NCBI GenBank assembly: GCA_013141455.1
Contig: JABFQW010000059.1
Span: forward strand, 1 to 42,215
Reading direction: 5' to 3'
Origin: Bacteroidales bacterium
GTDB taxonomy: Bacteria > Bacteroidota > Bacteroidia > Bacteroidales > F082
Length of the DNA: 42,215 bases
A model generated the notes under the pieces. The model worked only from the letters and a program-made list of their open reading frames with translations, ran no database searches and had not been told where the DNA came from. This document shows, piece by piece, positions 7,757 to 21,100 of the stretch (position 1 is the stretch's first letter; each line of letters opens with the position of its first letter). A program made the translations under genes and the position numbers.

Positions 7757-10700
7757 ATGAAAAAACTAATCCTCCTTCTATGCATTTTAACCTTTTGGAT
7801 TCAGAGTTCACAGGCGCAGGTAACTACTAATGGTGGTTCTGGACTTGCAACTACCTATCTTAGCCTGGCTGATGCAATTACCGCTTTAAATATTGCAACA
7901 ATCAGCAGCCCGGTAATCATAACCCTTGATGCTGCCAATCCACAGACAGCACCGGCAGGTGGATATACTATTACTGCAAGTGGATCAATTACAAATACAA
8001 TACTCATTCAGGGTAGTTCAAACACGATCACAGCACAGAGTCCACAGGTTTCCGGACAATTGTATGATGCAATATTTAAAATTATTGGTGGCGATTTTAT
8101 TACGCTCGAAGGCTTTATCATGCTGGAAAATGTTGCCAACACAACCACGACGGCAGCTACTAACAATATGACAGAATGGGGTGTGGCTTTACTTTATTCA
8201 TCAACAACCGATGGAGCTCAGAACAATACAATTTCAAATTGTACCATCAGTCTGAACAGAACCTATCAAAACACATTCGGAATTTACAGTAATTCAACAC
8301 ATGCCGCCACAACGCCAACTATAAGCACAACGGCAACAAGCACTGCAGGTGGAAACAGTGGCCTTACAATCACTGATAACACAATCAGCAATGTGAATAT
8401 GGGAATAGTTGTTATCGGACCTTTTGCGGCCACGGATCATAATGATGTTTTAACCATCGGAGGTATTGGAAATGCGAATACAATTACAAATTATGGAACA
8501 ACAGCAAGCTTTTCTGCTTTTGCCAATGTTTCAGCTACCGTGAACGGAATACTTGTGAAAAACACAAAAAATACCGGGATTTCCTACAATACAATAACAA
8601 GTTCTGAATTCGGAACCACTTCTGGAACATTATACGGAATTCAATATGTCGCATCAAGCAATGCGCCAACAGGAACATTTTCGAATTCAATAAGTTATAA
8701 TTCCATTTCATTGAAAAGTAGTCAGGCAGATGGAAATATTTATGGTATTTATCTCGACATAACAACCGCAAGTACTACATCCACATTAAACGTTAACAAC
8801 AACGATTTCAATAATTTCGGACATTATATAACCGGATTTGGATATGGTGACATCACTTTTATCTCAAATGCCGGCACCCACCTCAACCAGAGTATCAGCA
8901 ACAATACTTTTACCAATTTAGATGTGTTTACTGGTGGTGATATTATTTTTATTTCGAACACTAATACGCTTCCCGCCAATGGAATTAAGAACATCAACAA
9001 CAATTCAATTGTTACAGCTTTTGACAAAAATGATACAGGAGGAACCATAACGTTTTACACTGATAATGGTGATTCTCCAAACGGAACCACCGAAAACAAC
9101 AATAACAATAATTTTTCAAACATAACTGCCTTAGGTGCAACTATTTATGGCTGGAGCAATCAGGACGGTACAACAGGAGCCTTACCGACAAAAACAATCC
9201 AGAACAACACCTTCACCAATATTACATCTTCCGGAGCCGTTCCTGTAACTGCCATCAGCGCAAGTTACTCATCTCCTTCGAGTATAATAACGGAAAATAC
9301 CATTACAAATTTATCCTGCGGCAACTGGTTAACTGCCATAACATTAAGCTCTTATTCAAATTTTAATGTATATTCAAACACCATCAACAATCTGAATTCA
9401 CCTGGCATTGTTGCTATTTCATTAAGTGGCGGAGGGACAAACAATTTTTACCAGCATGAGATCTATACTCTTAATGCTGAATCTTCGGTTGTTGGTATTC
9501 AGGTTGGAAGCAGCGGCACCCAAAACATTTACGAAAACGTTATCAGGGGACTAAGCTGTTCATGGGGAGGATCGAGTGCTTATCCCATTGCAAGAGGAAT
9601 CTATTTGCTGGGTGCAAATACCGTTAACATTTATAAAAATAAAATCTATGACATTTCCTTCACTGCAGCGCCTGGTAGTCCGAGTGCAAAAATTGAAGGA
9701 ATTGGAATGTTATCGGCTATTTCGGTATCAATTTATAATAATTTGTTAGGTGATTTCAGGGCGCCACTTGCTACCGGAACTGAAATCATTAACGGGATGT
9801 CAATAGGTTCAACATCAACCAATTCAAACATCAATGTATATTATAATACAATTTATTTATCAGGCACAGGAGTTACTGATTTTGGTTCAAGCGGTATTTA
9901 TCACAAAGCAAATACTACGGCAACCACCGGGGTATTAGATTTAAGAGACAATCTTATCATAAACAATTGCACCCCCAATGGAACCGGCAAGGTTGTTGCC
10001 TTTCGCCGAAGCGCCGGAACGGCAGGTAGCTTAGCCAATTACGCAGCAACATCCAATAACAACGTTTTTTATGCCGGCTTACCGGATGCAACACATCTGA
10101 TCTATTCGGATGGAACCAATTCGGCCCAAACCATAGGAGAATACGTTTTGGGAGTTTTCCCTGCGGGTACCATCGCTCCAAGAGATGCATTATCATTCAC
10201 GGAAAACCCAACTTTTTTGTCAATTACCGGGTCCGACGCTGATTATTTACATATTAACACAGCCGCAGCTACACAGATTGATAACAGTGGCGCTGTCATT
10301 AGCGGACTTACGGTTGATTATGATGGTGATTCAAGAAGCATAAGTACACCGGATATCGGAGCAGATGAATTCGTTGGCACCTTTTCTGAATTGACCGATC
10401 CATTCATTATCTATACCACACTGGGGAGCACAACACCCGGTATAAACAGAAGTTTTGGCAGTGTGACTATTGTCGATGCAAGTGGTGTGAATACCTCAGG
10501 CGGAACCAAACCCCGTGTATATTTCAAAAAAACTACTGATGCAAATGATGCTACTGGTTGGAAATATGTTGAGGCAAATGGAGTTTCTTCACCTTTCGAT
10601 TTTACGATTGACTACAGTTTATTGACTGACGGTTCGGTCGCAGTGGGTGACATTATTCAATATTTTGTGGTTGCGCAAGACCTGGCGGCTATCCCGAATG

Positions 10701-13700
10701 TTGGAATTGTATCCGGCATTTTTAATGCTTCACCGACAAGTGTTGCTTTAACATCCACTGCATTTCCGGTCACAGGCAGCATTAATCAGTATAATATTCT
10801 TCAGGCGCTCAATGGAACCATCACAGTTGGAACAGGCGGTACCTACACAACATTAACTGGTGCCGGTGGATTATTTAGTGCCATCAACAGCAATATTCTC
10901 ACGGGTAATGTTACAGCTAACATTATGAGCGATATTACAGAAACCGGCACAAATGCACTCAATCAGTGGATGGAAGAAGGTATTGGAAATTACACACTTA
11001 CCATTCAGCCAAATGCAGCGGCCCTGAAAACAATAAGCGCTACCTATGCAGGAGGATTAATTCGTTTAAACGGTGCCGACAGGGTAGCAATTGACGGAAG
11101 ATATGGTGGAGCCGGAAAATATCTCCATTTCAAAAATAACGCAACAAACGGCGCTGTAATTCAGGTAATCAGTCTTGGTACCGGGGCTGGAGCTACTGAC
11201 AATACAATCAGAAATTGTTATCTCACCGGAGGATCTGTCACTGCAACAAATTATGGTATTTACATTGGACAAGCGACACTGAGTACCACCGGTAAGGGTG
11301 ATGACAATGATAATCTTACCATTCAGGAAAATATTATCAGTAAAGCAAATTATGGTATTTTTTGCAGAGCGAATTCAACAGGATTAACCGACAATCTTCA
11401 AATACTGAACAATGAAATAGGTTCATCAACAGTATCTGAATATATTGGTAAATATGGTATTGATGTTACCCAGGCTTCCGGCGCTTCAATCAGTGGGAAT
11501 ATCATCTATAATTTTATCGGAACAACCGCAAATCCTACAGGAATACTTATTGGTACAGGATTCGTAAACAGCGCCATTTCAGCGAATAAAATCTATTCGT
11601 TAAAATATACCGGAACAAGTGCAAGTGGAGGCAAGGCCATTGATATTAATACAGGTAGTTCGGGCAGCGCGTTGAATATTTACAATAATCTTATTTACGA
11701 TATAACCGGCGATGGATATATCAATGGTAACAATAGTGCAATCTATGGTATCCGTATCCGGGATAATCAAGGGGGGATAAGTCTCTATTACAATGCAGTG
11801 AATCTCAATGGAAGTATCAGCCGTTCTGCCGCCACTTCCGACCAAAACTATGCGCTTTATATTGGCTCAGGTGTTACCAATATAAACCTGAAAAACAATA
11901 TTTTCTCCAATACAATTGAAAATACCACCGGAGTCTCAACTTCATACGCAATTTATTCCGCATCAGCGAATTCAGCATTTACTTCTATTGATAATAATGA
12001 TTATTTCGTTTCTGGCAGCGAAGGGGTGTTGGGATATTTATCAGCGAACAAAACAACACTCACTGATTGGCGGGCAGCAACCACCCATGATGCCAGTTCC
12101 ATTGCAGATGATCCATTATTTACCTCAGCAACAGATCTGGCACCTCAGGCCGGTTCACCTGTTATTTTCGCAGGTTCACCTATTGCAGGAATTTCGTCTG
12201 ACTATACCGGAACTACCCGTGATGCAACCAATCCATCGATTGGCGCTTATGAATTCGAAAACGGATCGACGGGCAACGTGGTACTTTACGGCGCTGATGA
12301 CAATGCTTTGAACTATGATACATGGATGGATGGCTCTAACGAAGGAATTGGATTTGGTCCATGGGTATTCACAACGAATCAGGGCACAGGCACGGCCTAC
12401 CATTTTTTGGGTAATCCTGCCAATGCCGGAATCACCGGAATGTCGGTTCAATCATTTGGATTGATGGCAAGTCCAAATTCATCAGGTGCGTATGCCAAGG
12501 CAGAAAGAACATTAATTACACCACTTCCTGTCGGGAGCACATTAAGTATTGACTGGGGTATAAGCTGGGATTTCGGCATCGATGGAATAAGTTCAATTAA
12601 TTTATATACTGGTGGTATTGGCGGAACACCAATTGTAAGAATTTTTGCTTACGAATTGCTAACCATTATTAATGAAAATGTCATGTTCCTTAACAATGGC
12701 TTCAATAAAACAACCTTAAACTTTGAATATCAGGGAGATGGAAATCTACGTGTTTACGGAACAGGTCCTGATGGTTCAGAAACCTACGATCAGGTTATTT
12801 ATGTTGGACAGGCTCCTGATGCCATCCGTCTGTATGCGGGTAATCTGATAGGCGGTGTTCATCGATGCCCCTACTTTGATAATCTTCATATTGAGACAAG
12901 CCCTTCAAACGTAACAAGCTCCTCTACAACTGTTATCAAAGGTGAAGTATTTCTCAATGATCCTATCACTACAAGCAATCTGAATATTGGATCAGGGAAT
13001 ATTCTGAATGTAAATCCAAATAAGCACCTTACTGTTAATGGCGTTCTTTCCAATGTGGCCGGAACCAGCGGTCTGGTTATTAAGAGTGATGCAACAGGAA
13101 CTGGTTCTTTGATTCATAATACAAACAATGTAAATGCAACTATTGAGCGATTTCTGACAGGAAACAGTAATACGAATAGTACTTACGACTATCATCAGGT
13201 GTCTATTCCTTTAAATGCGGATATAACCGCAGCTCAATTTACGGGAATGTATCTCTTTGAGTTCGATCCTATTGTTCAAAACTATGTTACGATGGGTTCT
13301 GAGACTAATACAATACTCGATAACAATCAGGGATATGTGGTTTTCTATCCCCAGACAAGTACCACGCTAAATTACATAGGACAAATCAATAATGGATCGT
13401 TTACCGGTTCAACGCCATTGACAGCAGCCGGACAGTATTGTCTTGTACCCAATCCATACCCTTCGGCCATCGACTGGGATGCTGTCAACGGATGGACAAA
13501 AACCAATCTGCAGGATGCTTTCTATCTTTGGGATCCAACGGTGAGTAACAATTATGTGAGCTGGAGTGCAGGCGCCGGAACAGCAATGACAGGCACAATA
13601 CCTGTTGGACAGTCCTTTTTTGTAGAGTCAGATAATGCTAATCCTGTGTTGTCGATGACCAATAGTGTAAGGGTTCATAGTGGGCAGGCATTCTGGAAAG

Positions 13701-14383
13701 AAACCAACGAAAAAGTTTCAGAAGTTTTTCATCTGAAGGTAACAGACCCCGAATCGGCCGATGAGATTGTGGTTCGTTTCTCAGATCGGGCAAGTAACGA
13801 AAGAGGTTATATGGATGCTGATAAATTGTATGGCGCTGACATTGCACCCCAATTGTATTCACTGTCGCCAACAACTGACAAGCTGACCATAAATGCTTTG
13901 ACCCATTCAATGCAAACCATTGTCGTTCCGGTTGGGCTGGAATATTTTACGAATGGCCGGTTAACATTCATAGCCAGTGGATTGGAAAGCTTTGCTTCAA
14001 CAGTAACCATCTATCTGGAGGATAAATCATTAAATAAAATGATCGATCTGAAAGAAACACCTGTTTACAGTTTCAACCATATCACCGGAACTGATGCTTT
14101 ACGTTTCAATCTTTATTTCTATGGTGTTAATTCAACGCCTGAAATGGTCTCAAAAGACTACAGTATCTGGTCATCGGAGGATCAGATTAACATTCATATT
14201 CCTGAATTTGCAGATAAAAAAGCTATTGTGGAGTTGTACGATCTTCCGGGACGTCAGCTATTCGCTGAACAACTTATACTTAATACTATTACACGAATTC
14301 CGATCCGGCAATATGATGGATTCGCGATTGTACGGGTAGTTTTGGAGAATAAAGTATATACTGAAAAAGTATATCTCAGATAA
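7757..14383 (+). CDS. Giant secreted parallel beta-helix protein with T9SS C-terminal signal (protein A)
   Basis: Predicted cell-surface or released protein of 2208 aa exported by Sec and then T9SS. Residues 1-20 are a signal peptide (MKKLILLLCILTFWIQSSQA-Q), which decides the start at 7757. Residues about 22-875 are a first right-handed beta-helix region full of N-N-T-I/F and G-I-Y-type rungs, closing with PDIGADEFVG. Residues about 880-1015 are a beta-sandwich linker. Residues about 1017-1495 are a second beta-helix closing with PSIGAYEFENG. Residues about 1507-1714 are a jelly-roll-like domain. From about 1771 to the end runs a module shared with two neighbours, including LVPNPYPSAIDWDA and a last 77-residue T9SS-type domain (IVELYDLPGRQLF ... 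KVYTEKVYLR). Such proteins act as adhesins or polysaccharide-active enzymes; no catalytic residues can be assigned. The first helix ends with the same DIGADEF block as protein B. Confidence 0.85.
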   Translation: MKKLILLLCILTFWIQSSQAQVTTNGGSGLATTYLSLADAITALNIATISSPVIITLDAANPQTAPAGGYTITASGSITNTILIQGSSNTITAQSPQVSGQLYDAIFKIIGGDFITLEGFIMLENVANTTTTAATNNMTEWGVALLYSSTTDGAQNNTISNCTISLNRTYQNTFGIYSNSTHAATTPTISTTATSTAGGNSGLTITDNTISNVNMGIVVIGPFAATDHNDVLTIGGIGNANTITNYGTTASFSAFANVSATVNGILVKNTKNTGISYNTITSSEFGTTSGTLYGIQYVASSNAPTGTFSNSISYNSISLKSSQADGNIYGIYLDITTASTTSTLNVNNNDFNNFGHYITGFGYGDITFISNAGTHLNQSISNNTFTNLDVFTGGDIIFISNTNTLPANGIKNINNNSIVTAFDKNDTGGTITFYTDNGDSPNGTTENNNNNNFSNITALGATIYGWSNQDGTTGALPTKTIQNNTFTNITSSGAVPVTAISASYSSPSSIITENTITNLSCGNWLTAITLSSYSNFNVYSNTINNLNSPGIVAISLSGGGTNNFYQHEIYTLNAESSVVGIQVGSSGTQNIYENVIRGLSCSWGGSSAYPIARGIYLLGANTVNIYKNKIYDISFTAAPGSPSAKIEGIGMLSAISVSIYNNLLGDFRAPLATGTEIINGMSIGSTSTNSNINVYYNTIYLSGTGVTDFGSSGIYHKANTTATTGVLDLRDNLIINNCTPNGTGKVVAFRRSAGTAGSLANYAATSNNNVFYAGLPDATHLIYSDGTNSAQTIGEYVLGVFPAGTIAPRDALSFTENPTFLSITGSDADYLHINTAAATQIDNSGAVISGLTVDYDGDSRSISTPDIGADEFVGTFSELTDPFIIYTTLGSTTPGINRSFGSVTIVDASGVNTSGGTKPRVYFKKTTDANDATGWKYVEANGVSSPFDFTIDYSLLTDGSVAVGDIIQYFVVAQDLAAIPNVGIVSGIFNASPTSVALTSTAFPVTGSINQYNILQALNGTITVGTGGTYTTLTGAGGLFSAINSNILTGNVTANIMSDITETGTNALNQWMEEGIGNYTLTIQPNAAALKTISATYAGGLIRLNGADRVAIDGRYGGAGKYLHFKNNATNGAVIQVISLGTGAGATDNTIRNCYLTGGSVTATNYGIYIGQATLSTTGKGDDNDNLTIQENIISKANYGIFCRANSTGLTDNLQILNNEIGSSTVSEYIGKYGIDVTQASGASISGNIIYNFIGTTANPTGILIGTGFVNSAISANKIYSLKYTGTSASGGKAIDINTGSSGSALNIYNNLIYDITGDGYINGNNSAIYGIRIRDNQGGISLYYNAVNLNGSISRSAATSDQNYALYIGSGVTNINLKNNIFSNTIENTTGVSTSYAIYSASANSAFTSIDNNDYFVSGSEGVLGYLSANKTTLTDWRAATTHDASSIADDPLFTSATDLAPQAGSPVIFAGSPIAGISSDYTGTTRDATNPSIGAYEFENGSTGNVVLYGADDNALNYDTWMDGSNEGIGFGPWVFTTNQGTGTAYHFLGNPANAGITGMSVQSFGLMASPNSSGAYAKAERTLITPLPVGSTLSIDWGISWDFGIDGISSINLYTGGIGGTPIVRIFAYELLTIINENVMFLNNGFNKTTLNFEYQGDGNLRVYGTGPDGSETYDQVIYVGQAPDAIRLYAGNLIGGVHRCPYFDNLHIETSPSNVTSSSTTVIKGEVFLNDPITTSNLNIGSGNILNVNPNKHLTVNGVLSNVAGTSGLVIKSDATGTGSLIHNTNNVNATIERFLTGNSNTNSTYDYHQVSIPLNADITAAQFTGMYLFEFDPIVQNYVTMGSETNTILDNNQGYVVFYPQTSTTLNYIGQINNGSFTGSTPLTAAGQYCLVPNPYPSAIDWDAVNGWTKTNLQDAFYLWDPTVSNNYVSWSAGAGTAMTGTIPVGQSFFVESDNANPVLSMTNSVRVHSGQAFWKETNEKVSEVFHLKVTDPESADEIVVRFSDRASNERGYMDADKLYGADIAPQLYSLSPTTDKLTINALTHSMQTIVVPVGLEYFTNGRLTFIASGLESFASTVTIYLEDKSLNKMIDLKETPVYSFNHITGTDALRFNLYFYGVNSTPEMVSKDYSIWSSEDQINIHIPEFADKKAIVELYDLPGRQLFAEQLILNTITRIPIRQYDGFAIVRVVLENKVYTEKVYLR

Positions 14384-15172
14384 TAGTTAAAAAAAACCGG
14401 TCAGGAGTCGAATTGACTCTGTTGGCGCTTCAATTGCCAGTAACCATAAATAGCGTACCATCTGACTTAATCATTAGTAGATGAATATATTAATTTATAT
14501 CCACCTAACTTAATCTTATCCAGCAGATAAGCCAGTTGATAATTACAGCCTTTTGGGTTCTTTTTCATTGAGAATTTTGAATATCCCGAATTCTATGTTT
14601 TGATTTTTATGAATTACTTTTCTGTTATCGTTATTTGGATACCCGGGCTCAAAATCATTTCACAACAAAATACTGTATTGAAGTATTATAAAATTAAATC
14701 CATTAAAAGTGATAAAAACCGGAAATCGGACATAAAAAGTTCTTTTATTCTATTTTCACCAGCCACTCATTTATGGTTCAAGGGTAAAAATCATGATATT
14801 TATTCTGATTTTCAATCAATTACACTTATTAATTGGAATGTATATAAACTACTAAAACTATTGTTTCATATTCTTCTTTTAATATATTTGTAAGTTCTAT
14901 TCATGATTATAGTTCAAAATTGAAGGGTTTTTATTGGTATATGGTAGAAAATTATTCACCAATAGGGTAACAGAATGGCATTTGTGATTTTCTACTCTTT
15001 TTTGACAATAGACACCAATTTTCATTAAGTTAATTACGCTTCAGCTAAGAGGATAAATCTGCATTTAGCTGCATTTTGAAGATTTAATACGAATTAGTTT
15101 CCTGGTATTTACAACTAGGATTTCTAATTCCAGGGGTATATTTCACTTATATTTTCTAAAACGATTAATCTT
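14384..15172 (+). other. Long AT-rich intergenic stretch before protein B
   Basis: No convincing gene. A 97-codon open frame at 14600-14893 is Lys/Ile/Leu-rich, lacks a family match or signal peptide, and looks like chance. TATATTTG at 14883-14890 is an exact TAnnTTTG match and a possible -7 element, though its -33 partner (TTTC or TTG) is poor. A motif ATTTAGCTGCATTTTGA at about 15063-15079 recurs in similar form upstream of protein C. Confidence 0.4.
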
Positions 15173-18100
15173 ATGAAAAAATTACTACTTTTTTTATCAG
15201 TGTTGTTTCTATGGACCCAGAGTTCCTTTGGTCAATTAACGGGACCCAAAACTATTCCGGGTGATTATGCAACAATTGCAGCAGCAATTACAGACCTTAA
15301 CACCGTTGGGGTTGGTGCAGGTGGCGTTACTTTTAACGTGGCCGCCGGATTTACTGAAACGATTACTGCACCATTGTCAATTACCGCAACCGGTACTTCT
15401 GGCAATCCGATCATTTTTCAAAAAAGCGGTGCCGGAGCTAATCCATTGATTACTGCATATACGACCGGAACCGGCACACCAGGCACAGCGATTCAGGATG
15501 GTTTGTGGAACCTTGTTGGTTCCGATTATGTAACTATAGATGGTATCGATTTAACCGACCCTAATGCAACCAACCCGGCAACCATGGAATATGGCTATGG
15601 TTTGTTTAAAGCAAGTGATGTGGATGGCTGCCAATACAACACAATTAAAAATTGTGTGGTCACCCTTAACAGACTAAACTTTGTATCGGGCGTTTCACCG
15701 GCAGTGGATGGTTCGAGAGCAATCAATGTAATGAATGCCTTAGTCACAACGCAAACAACAGTTCTGGTTCCGACTTTAGCTTCCGGGACAAACTCTTACA
15801 ATATGTTCTACACCAACACCTTGCAAAACTGTAATATTGGTATCGCGATCATCGGTTATGCCGGTGCTACCCCATTTACCTTATGCGACTTTGGCAATGA
15901 TATCGGAGGTTCGTCACCTGCTACCGGAAATAATATTATTAACTATGGTGGAGGTACATCTGCAACTAATCCTGCTGCCGGAGTAAGAACCCTGGCACAG
16001 TATAACCTGAATGTTTCGTATAATACGGTAAACAATAATAATGGTTCAGGTGTAAACCATGTTTCAACATTGAGAGGAATTTATTTGAATACAGCCGTTA
16101 GTGCCTCGGCCACAATTAGCCATAATACGCTTAGTATCAGTAGTGGAGCTACCACAAGCCAGGTTTCTGTGATCGAAAATGTTTCGGGTGCAACGGCAGC
16201 TGGCAATACAATTAATATCACGAACAATACTTATTCTGCTGCATATCTTACAGCAACTTCAGGAATCGTGTATGGTATATACTCAACCGCAAGTGCTGCC
16301 ACTGTCAATATAAATTACAATAGCTGTACAGGAATCAATTATAGCGGTGCCGCATTGACTGGTACGGGAGTTATTTATCCTATATATAACTCGGGATCAG
16401 CAACCACATTATCTGTGAGTAATAATACCATTGATGCTATTACAAGAACAGGCACAACGGGAGGAAATACGATAGGAATTTATGCCTCATCGGGTACAAC
16501 GCAAACAGTTAATAATAATACTGTATCTAATATAAGTTTGGCAGGTGCAGGAACGGCAGGTTTTATTTATGGAATCCAGGTTGCCGGAATCACTGTGACT
16601 GCTAACAACAATACTATTTATTTGTTAACAAATACCAAAACAACTGGTACATCTGCATTGTATGGTTTATACGATGTTGCTTCCCCAACCAATGAAAATT
16701 TCAACAACAATATAATACATGATCTAACCCATAATGGCACAGGTACAGTATATGGAATGTTTATGAATACTGTTGCAGGAAACAGAAACGTTTACGGTAA
16801 TCAAATCTATACTATTAGCGGTGCCGGCACAACAATTGTAGGACTCACACAAACAACCAGCTCACCAAATATTTATAAAAATAAAATATATAATATTCAG
16901 AGTACCTCGACAGGAGCTCCGACTGTTACCGGAATTTTACTTACAAGTGTTGGTACTGCCGGAACATCCAATATTTACAATAATTTAATTGGTGATTTAA
17001 AAGCGCCTTCCGCATCATCAACAGATGCAATCAGAGGTATTGGCATTACAGCAACCACAACTTCTTCAACACATAATGTCTATTATAATACCATTTATTT
17101 GAATGCCTCTTCAACCGGAACTAATTTTGGTTCGACAGGTATTTACCATACGGCAAGTGCAACGGCAACTACAGCAGTACTTAACCTTCGCAACAATGTA
17201 ATTATCAATAACTCAACCCCTGCGGGTACCGGTTTAACAGTTGCATATCGCAGAAGTTCAGGAATCGCAGGTATGCTTGCCAATTATGCCAGCACCTCAA
17301 ATAACAATGACTTCTATGCCGGTACACCAGGAGCAAGTAACCTGATTTATTCTGACGGAACAGGTACCGCTCAAACCATTGAGGCATATAAGGCCGGTGT
17401 TTTTACAGCCGGGACAATCGCTCCGAGGGATGCATCTTCATTTACCGAGAATCCAACTTTTGTTTCAACCACAGGGTCAAATTCAGATTTCCTGCATATC
17501 AACACTGGAGTTGCAACCCAGATTGAAAGTGCAGGCGTAGCAATTGCCGGAATAACAGATGATTTTGATGGTGATGTCAGAAATGTTACCACACCTGATA
17601 TTGGTGCAGATGAGTTTACTGGTATTGGGATTGATTTAACTGGCCCTTCAATCAATTACACCACTTTAGGGAATGGGATAGTTGCTGCAAACAGAAGTTT
17701 CACTGGAGTAGCAATCACCGATGCCAGTGGCGTTAATGGTACAGCCGGAACCCGACCCAGAGTTTATTATAAGAAAAGCACCGATGGCAATGTTTTGAAC
17801 GACAACTCCAATGCAACAGATGGATGGAAATATGCTGAAGCTGCTGAGGCCACTTCACCATTCAGTTTCACGATAAATTATTCATTACTTAACGGAGGTG
17901 CAGGTGTAATTGCAACGGATATCATTCAATATTTTGTGGTTGCCCAGGATTTAGCCGGCACCCCAAATATCAGCATCAACTCAGGGACTTTTGCAGCTGC
18001 TCCCACAAGTGTTGCATTAACCGGAGCGGCATTCCCCCTCACGGGAACGATCAATCAATATTCGGTTGTTGGAACGATCAGCGGAACCAAAACCGTTGGT

Positions 18101-21100
18101 ACCGCAGGTGATTACCCAACATTAACCGGTGCGGGAGGTCTATTTGCTGCCATTAACGGTGCCGTAGTTAACGGAAATATAACTGCAACAATAATTTCTG
18201 ATATCACAACCGAAGATGGCACCAACGCGCTTAACCAATGGGCTGAAGAACCAGCTTCGAGTAATTTTACTGTTACAATTCAACCCGATGCAGCCACATT
18301 GAGAACGATTTCAGGTACTTATACAGGTGGGCTCATCCGCTTAAATGGAGCAGATAGGGTAACGATTGATGGTAATTTTAGTGGGGCAGGAAAATATCTC
18401 ACTTTCAGCAACCTAAGTGTTACCTCTCCTTCAGCAACTATGATGCTTTCAAGTACAGGATCAAGTTCCGGAGCATCAAATAACACCATCAAAAACTGCA
18501 ACATTCAGGCTGGGGTTAAAACTTCTGGTTTTTACGGAATAGCAATTGGTGGCGCAACTGTTGCATCAACAGGAGCTGATAATGACAACAATACCATTCA
18601 AGACAATAATCTCTCCAAAGCTTACATTGGAATTTGGGCACAGGGAAGTGCATCTTCGAACCCAGGCTTAATGGATAATCTAACAATTTCAGGGAACTCC
18701 ATTGGATCAATTACATCAGGCAGTGAAATTGGACTTAACGGTTTAGTTTTATCAAACACGACTGGTTGTACCGTTTCAAATAATGAAATATTTGGAATCA
18801 CCAACACATCAAGTTTTGATGCTGTATCTATTTTAACAGGTGTATTTAGCTCGTCGTTTTCAAAGAACAAAGTCTATAACATTATCAATAATGGTACAAA
18901 TAGAGCAACAGCATTTGGCATCGGTTCAAGCACCTCTGCAAATTTAACTTTTGACAATAACTTGATTTATGGTGTTATCAATAATGGTACAGGTGGTAAC
19001 ACTTTCGGTGGTTATGGTTTTTACGTATCAGCAGGAAGCACTTATAATTTTTATTATAATTCGGTATTTCTGTCAGGTGATAGAGATGCTGTTGCAACTA
19101 CAAAGCCAACCACAATTTCATCTTGTATTTTTATAGCTTCCGGAATTTCAAGCCTTGTTTTACAAGATAATATATTTGAAAATACACAGACCGCTGCTAC
19201 CAGTGCTCCAAAATCATATTCAATTTATTCTTCCTCAGCAAACACTGCATTCACTACCATCAATTATAATGAATATTTTGTAAGCGGTTTGCAGGGTATA
19301 TTGGGATTTATTGTTTCTGACAGGACGGATCTTGCTGGTATAGTAACTGGTTTCGGGCAAAATGCCAATTCAATTTCATCTGATCCACAATTTTTAACAA
19401 CTACTGACTTACAGGTCTTTGTTGGGTCGCCGGTGTTAGCCGCAGGCACTCCAATAGGTGGTATAACAACAGATTATGCAGGTGCAAGCCGTAGTGGCAC
19501 CACACCTTCGATGGGTGCTTATGAAAGTGGAATATCCTCTGCTGCTGTTGACTGGGCAAACCTGCAATCACCTGCAACCGCAATCATCACCGAAGGCGAT
19601 ACTTTTATTGTACATGCTCAGGTATTGGAAACTGGAATTACTGATGCTGTTGGCCAGGGCGCAGGTATCGAATCCTGGTTTGGCTGGAATAGTACAGACA
19701 CTGACCCAAGCACATGGACGAATTGGATTGCAGGCACTTACAATGCTGATAGTGGGAATAATGATGATTATATAGCAACTATGGGTGCTGGTATTTTATC
19801 CGGCACCTATTATTATGCAAGTCGTTTCCGAATTACAGGGGGAACCTACCAATATGGAGGTTACAATGTAGGAGGAGGTGGATTTTGGGATGGCAGCACC
19901 AATGTTTCAGGTGTATTAACGGTTAATCCATATACGGTAACCCTTCCTTATTCGCAGGGATTTGAAGATGTTACATTCCCACCTGCCGGATGGGCACGCG
20001 AGAGTGTTATTGGTTCAGAAGTTTGGGCAAGATCAACTGCAGCTTTCAACTCAGGTGTTGCCAGTGCAAAAATTACCTTTCAGTTAACAGGTGGTGAAGA
20101 CTGGCTTATAACCCCAAAAGTCATGGGCATTGTTACCGATGATCAACTCTCGTTTTGGTGGGTAAATGCATTTGGTACAGCATATCCACCTGATAACCTT
20201 GATATTCTGGTTTCAACCACTGATAACGCTCTGGCCAGTTTCACAAATACATTAGGGACCATCGTTACTTCTTCAGCACCTGCCGAATGGACCCAGCATA
20301 TTTATTCATTAAGTGCATTTGCCGGTCAAAATATATATATTGCCTTCAAACATACAAATACAGATGGAAATGGTGGTTATTTGGATGACATTGAATTAAG
20401 TAATAGTATTTCAACCTGGCTTGGGACAATTGATAGTGATTGGACCAATGCCGGTAACTGGAGTACCGGTGTTCCTACTTCCGCTGTGAATGCTACAATT
20501 GGAGTATCAGCCAACGATCCTGTTTTATCAACAGCCGCAACAGTTCAGAACCTTACTATAAATATGGGCGCAGCATTGACAATCGCCAATACCGGCCAGC
20601 TAACTGTTATTACTACTTTATTTAATGCCGCTGGGATTAACGGTCTGGTAATTAATTCAGATGCAACCGGAACTGGTTCTCTCCTACATAATACAGCCGG
20701 TGTAGATGCTAAAATAGAACGTTATCTGACCGGAAATACCACAATCTTAAATACATTCGATTACCATTTGGTTTCAATACCATTGAATGCAGATATAACT
20801 GCAAGCCAATTTCTTGGCATGTATTTGTATGAATTCAATGCAATTGCACAGGATTATCTATCATTGGGAAGTTCGACAGAAACCCTTCTTGATAACAATC
20901 AGGGCTTTATGGTGTTCTATCCCAATACAAATACCACCATCAATTTTACCGGACAGTTAAACAATGGTGCGTTCACCGCAGTAACTTCGACCGATGCAGT
21001 GGATGAGTTCAGCCTGGTACCTAATCCTTATCCTTCAGCCATTGACTGGGATGCGGCAAGTGGTTGGACAAAAACCAATCTGCAGGATTATTTCTACATC

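Noticed and set aside
14600-14893. 97-codon open frame between proteins A and B
   Set aside because: Lys/Ile/Leu-rich composition expected from AT-rich DNA, no signal peptide, no family features.
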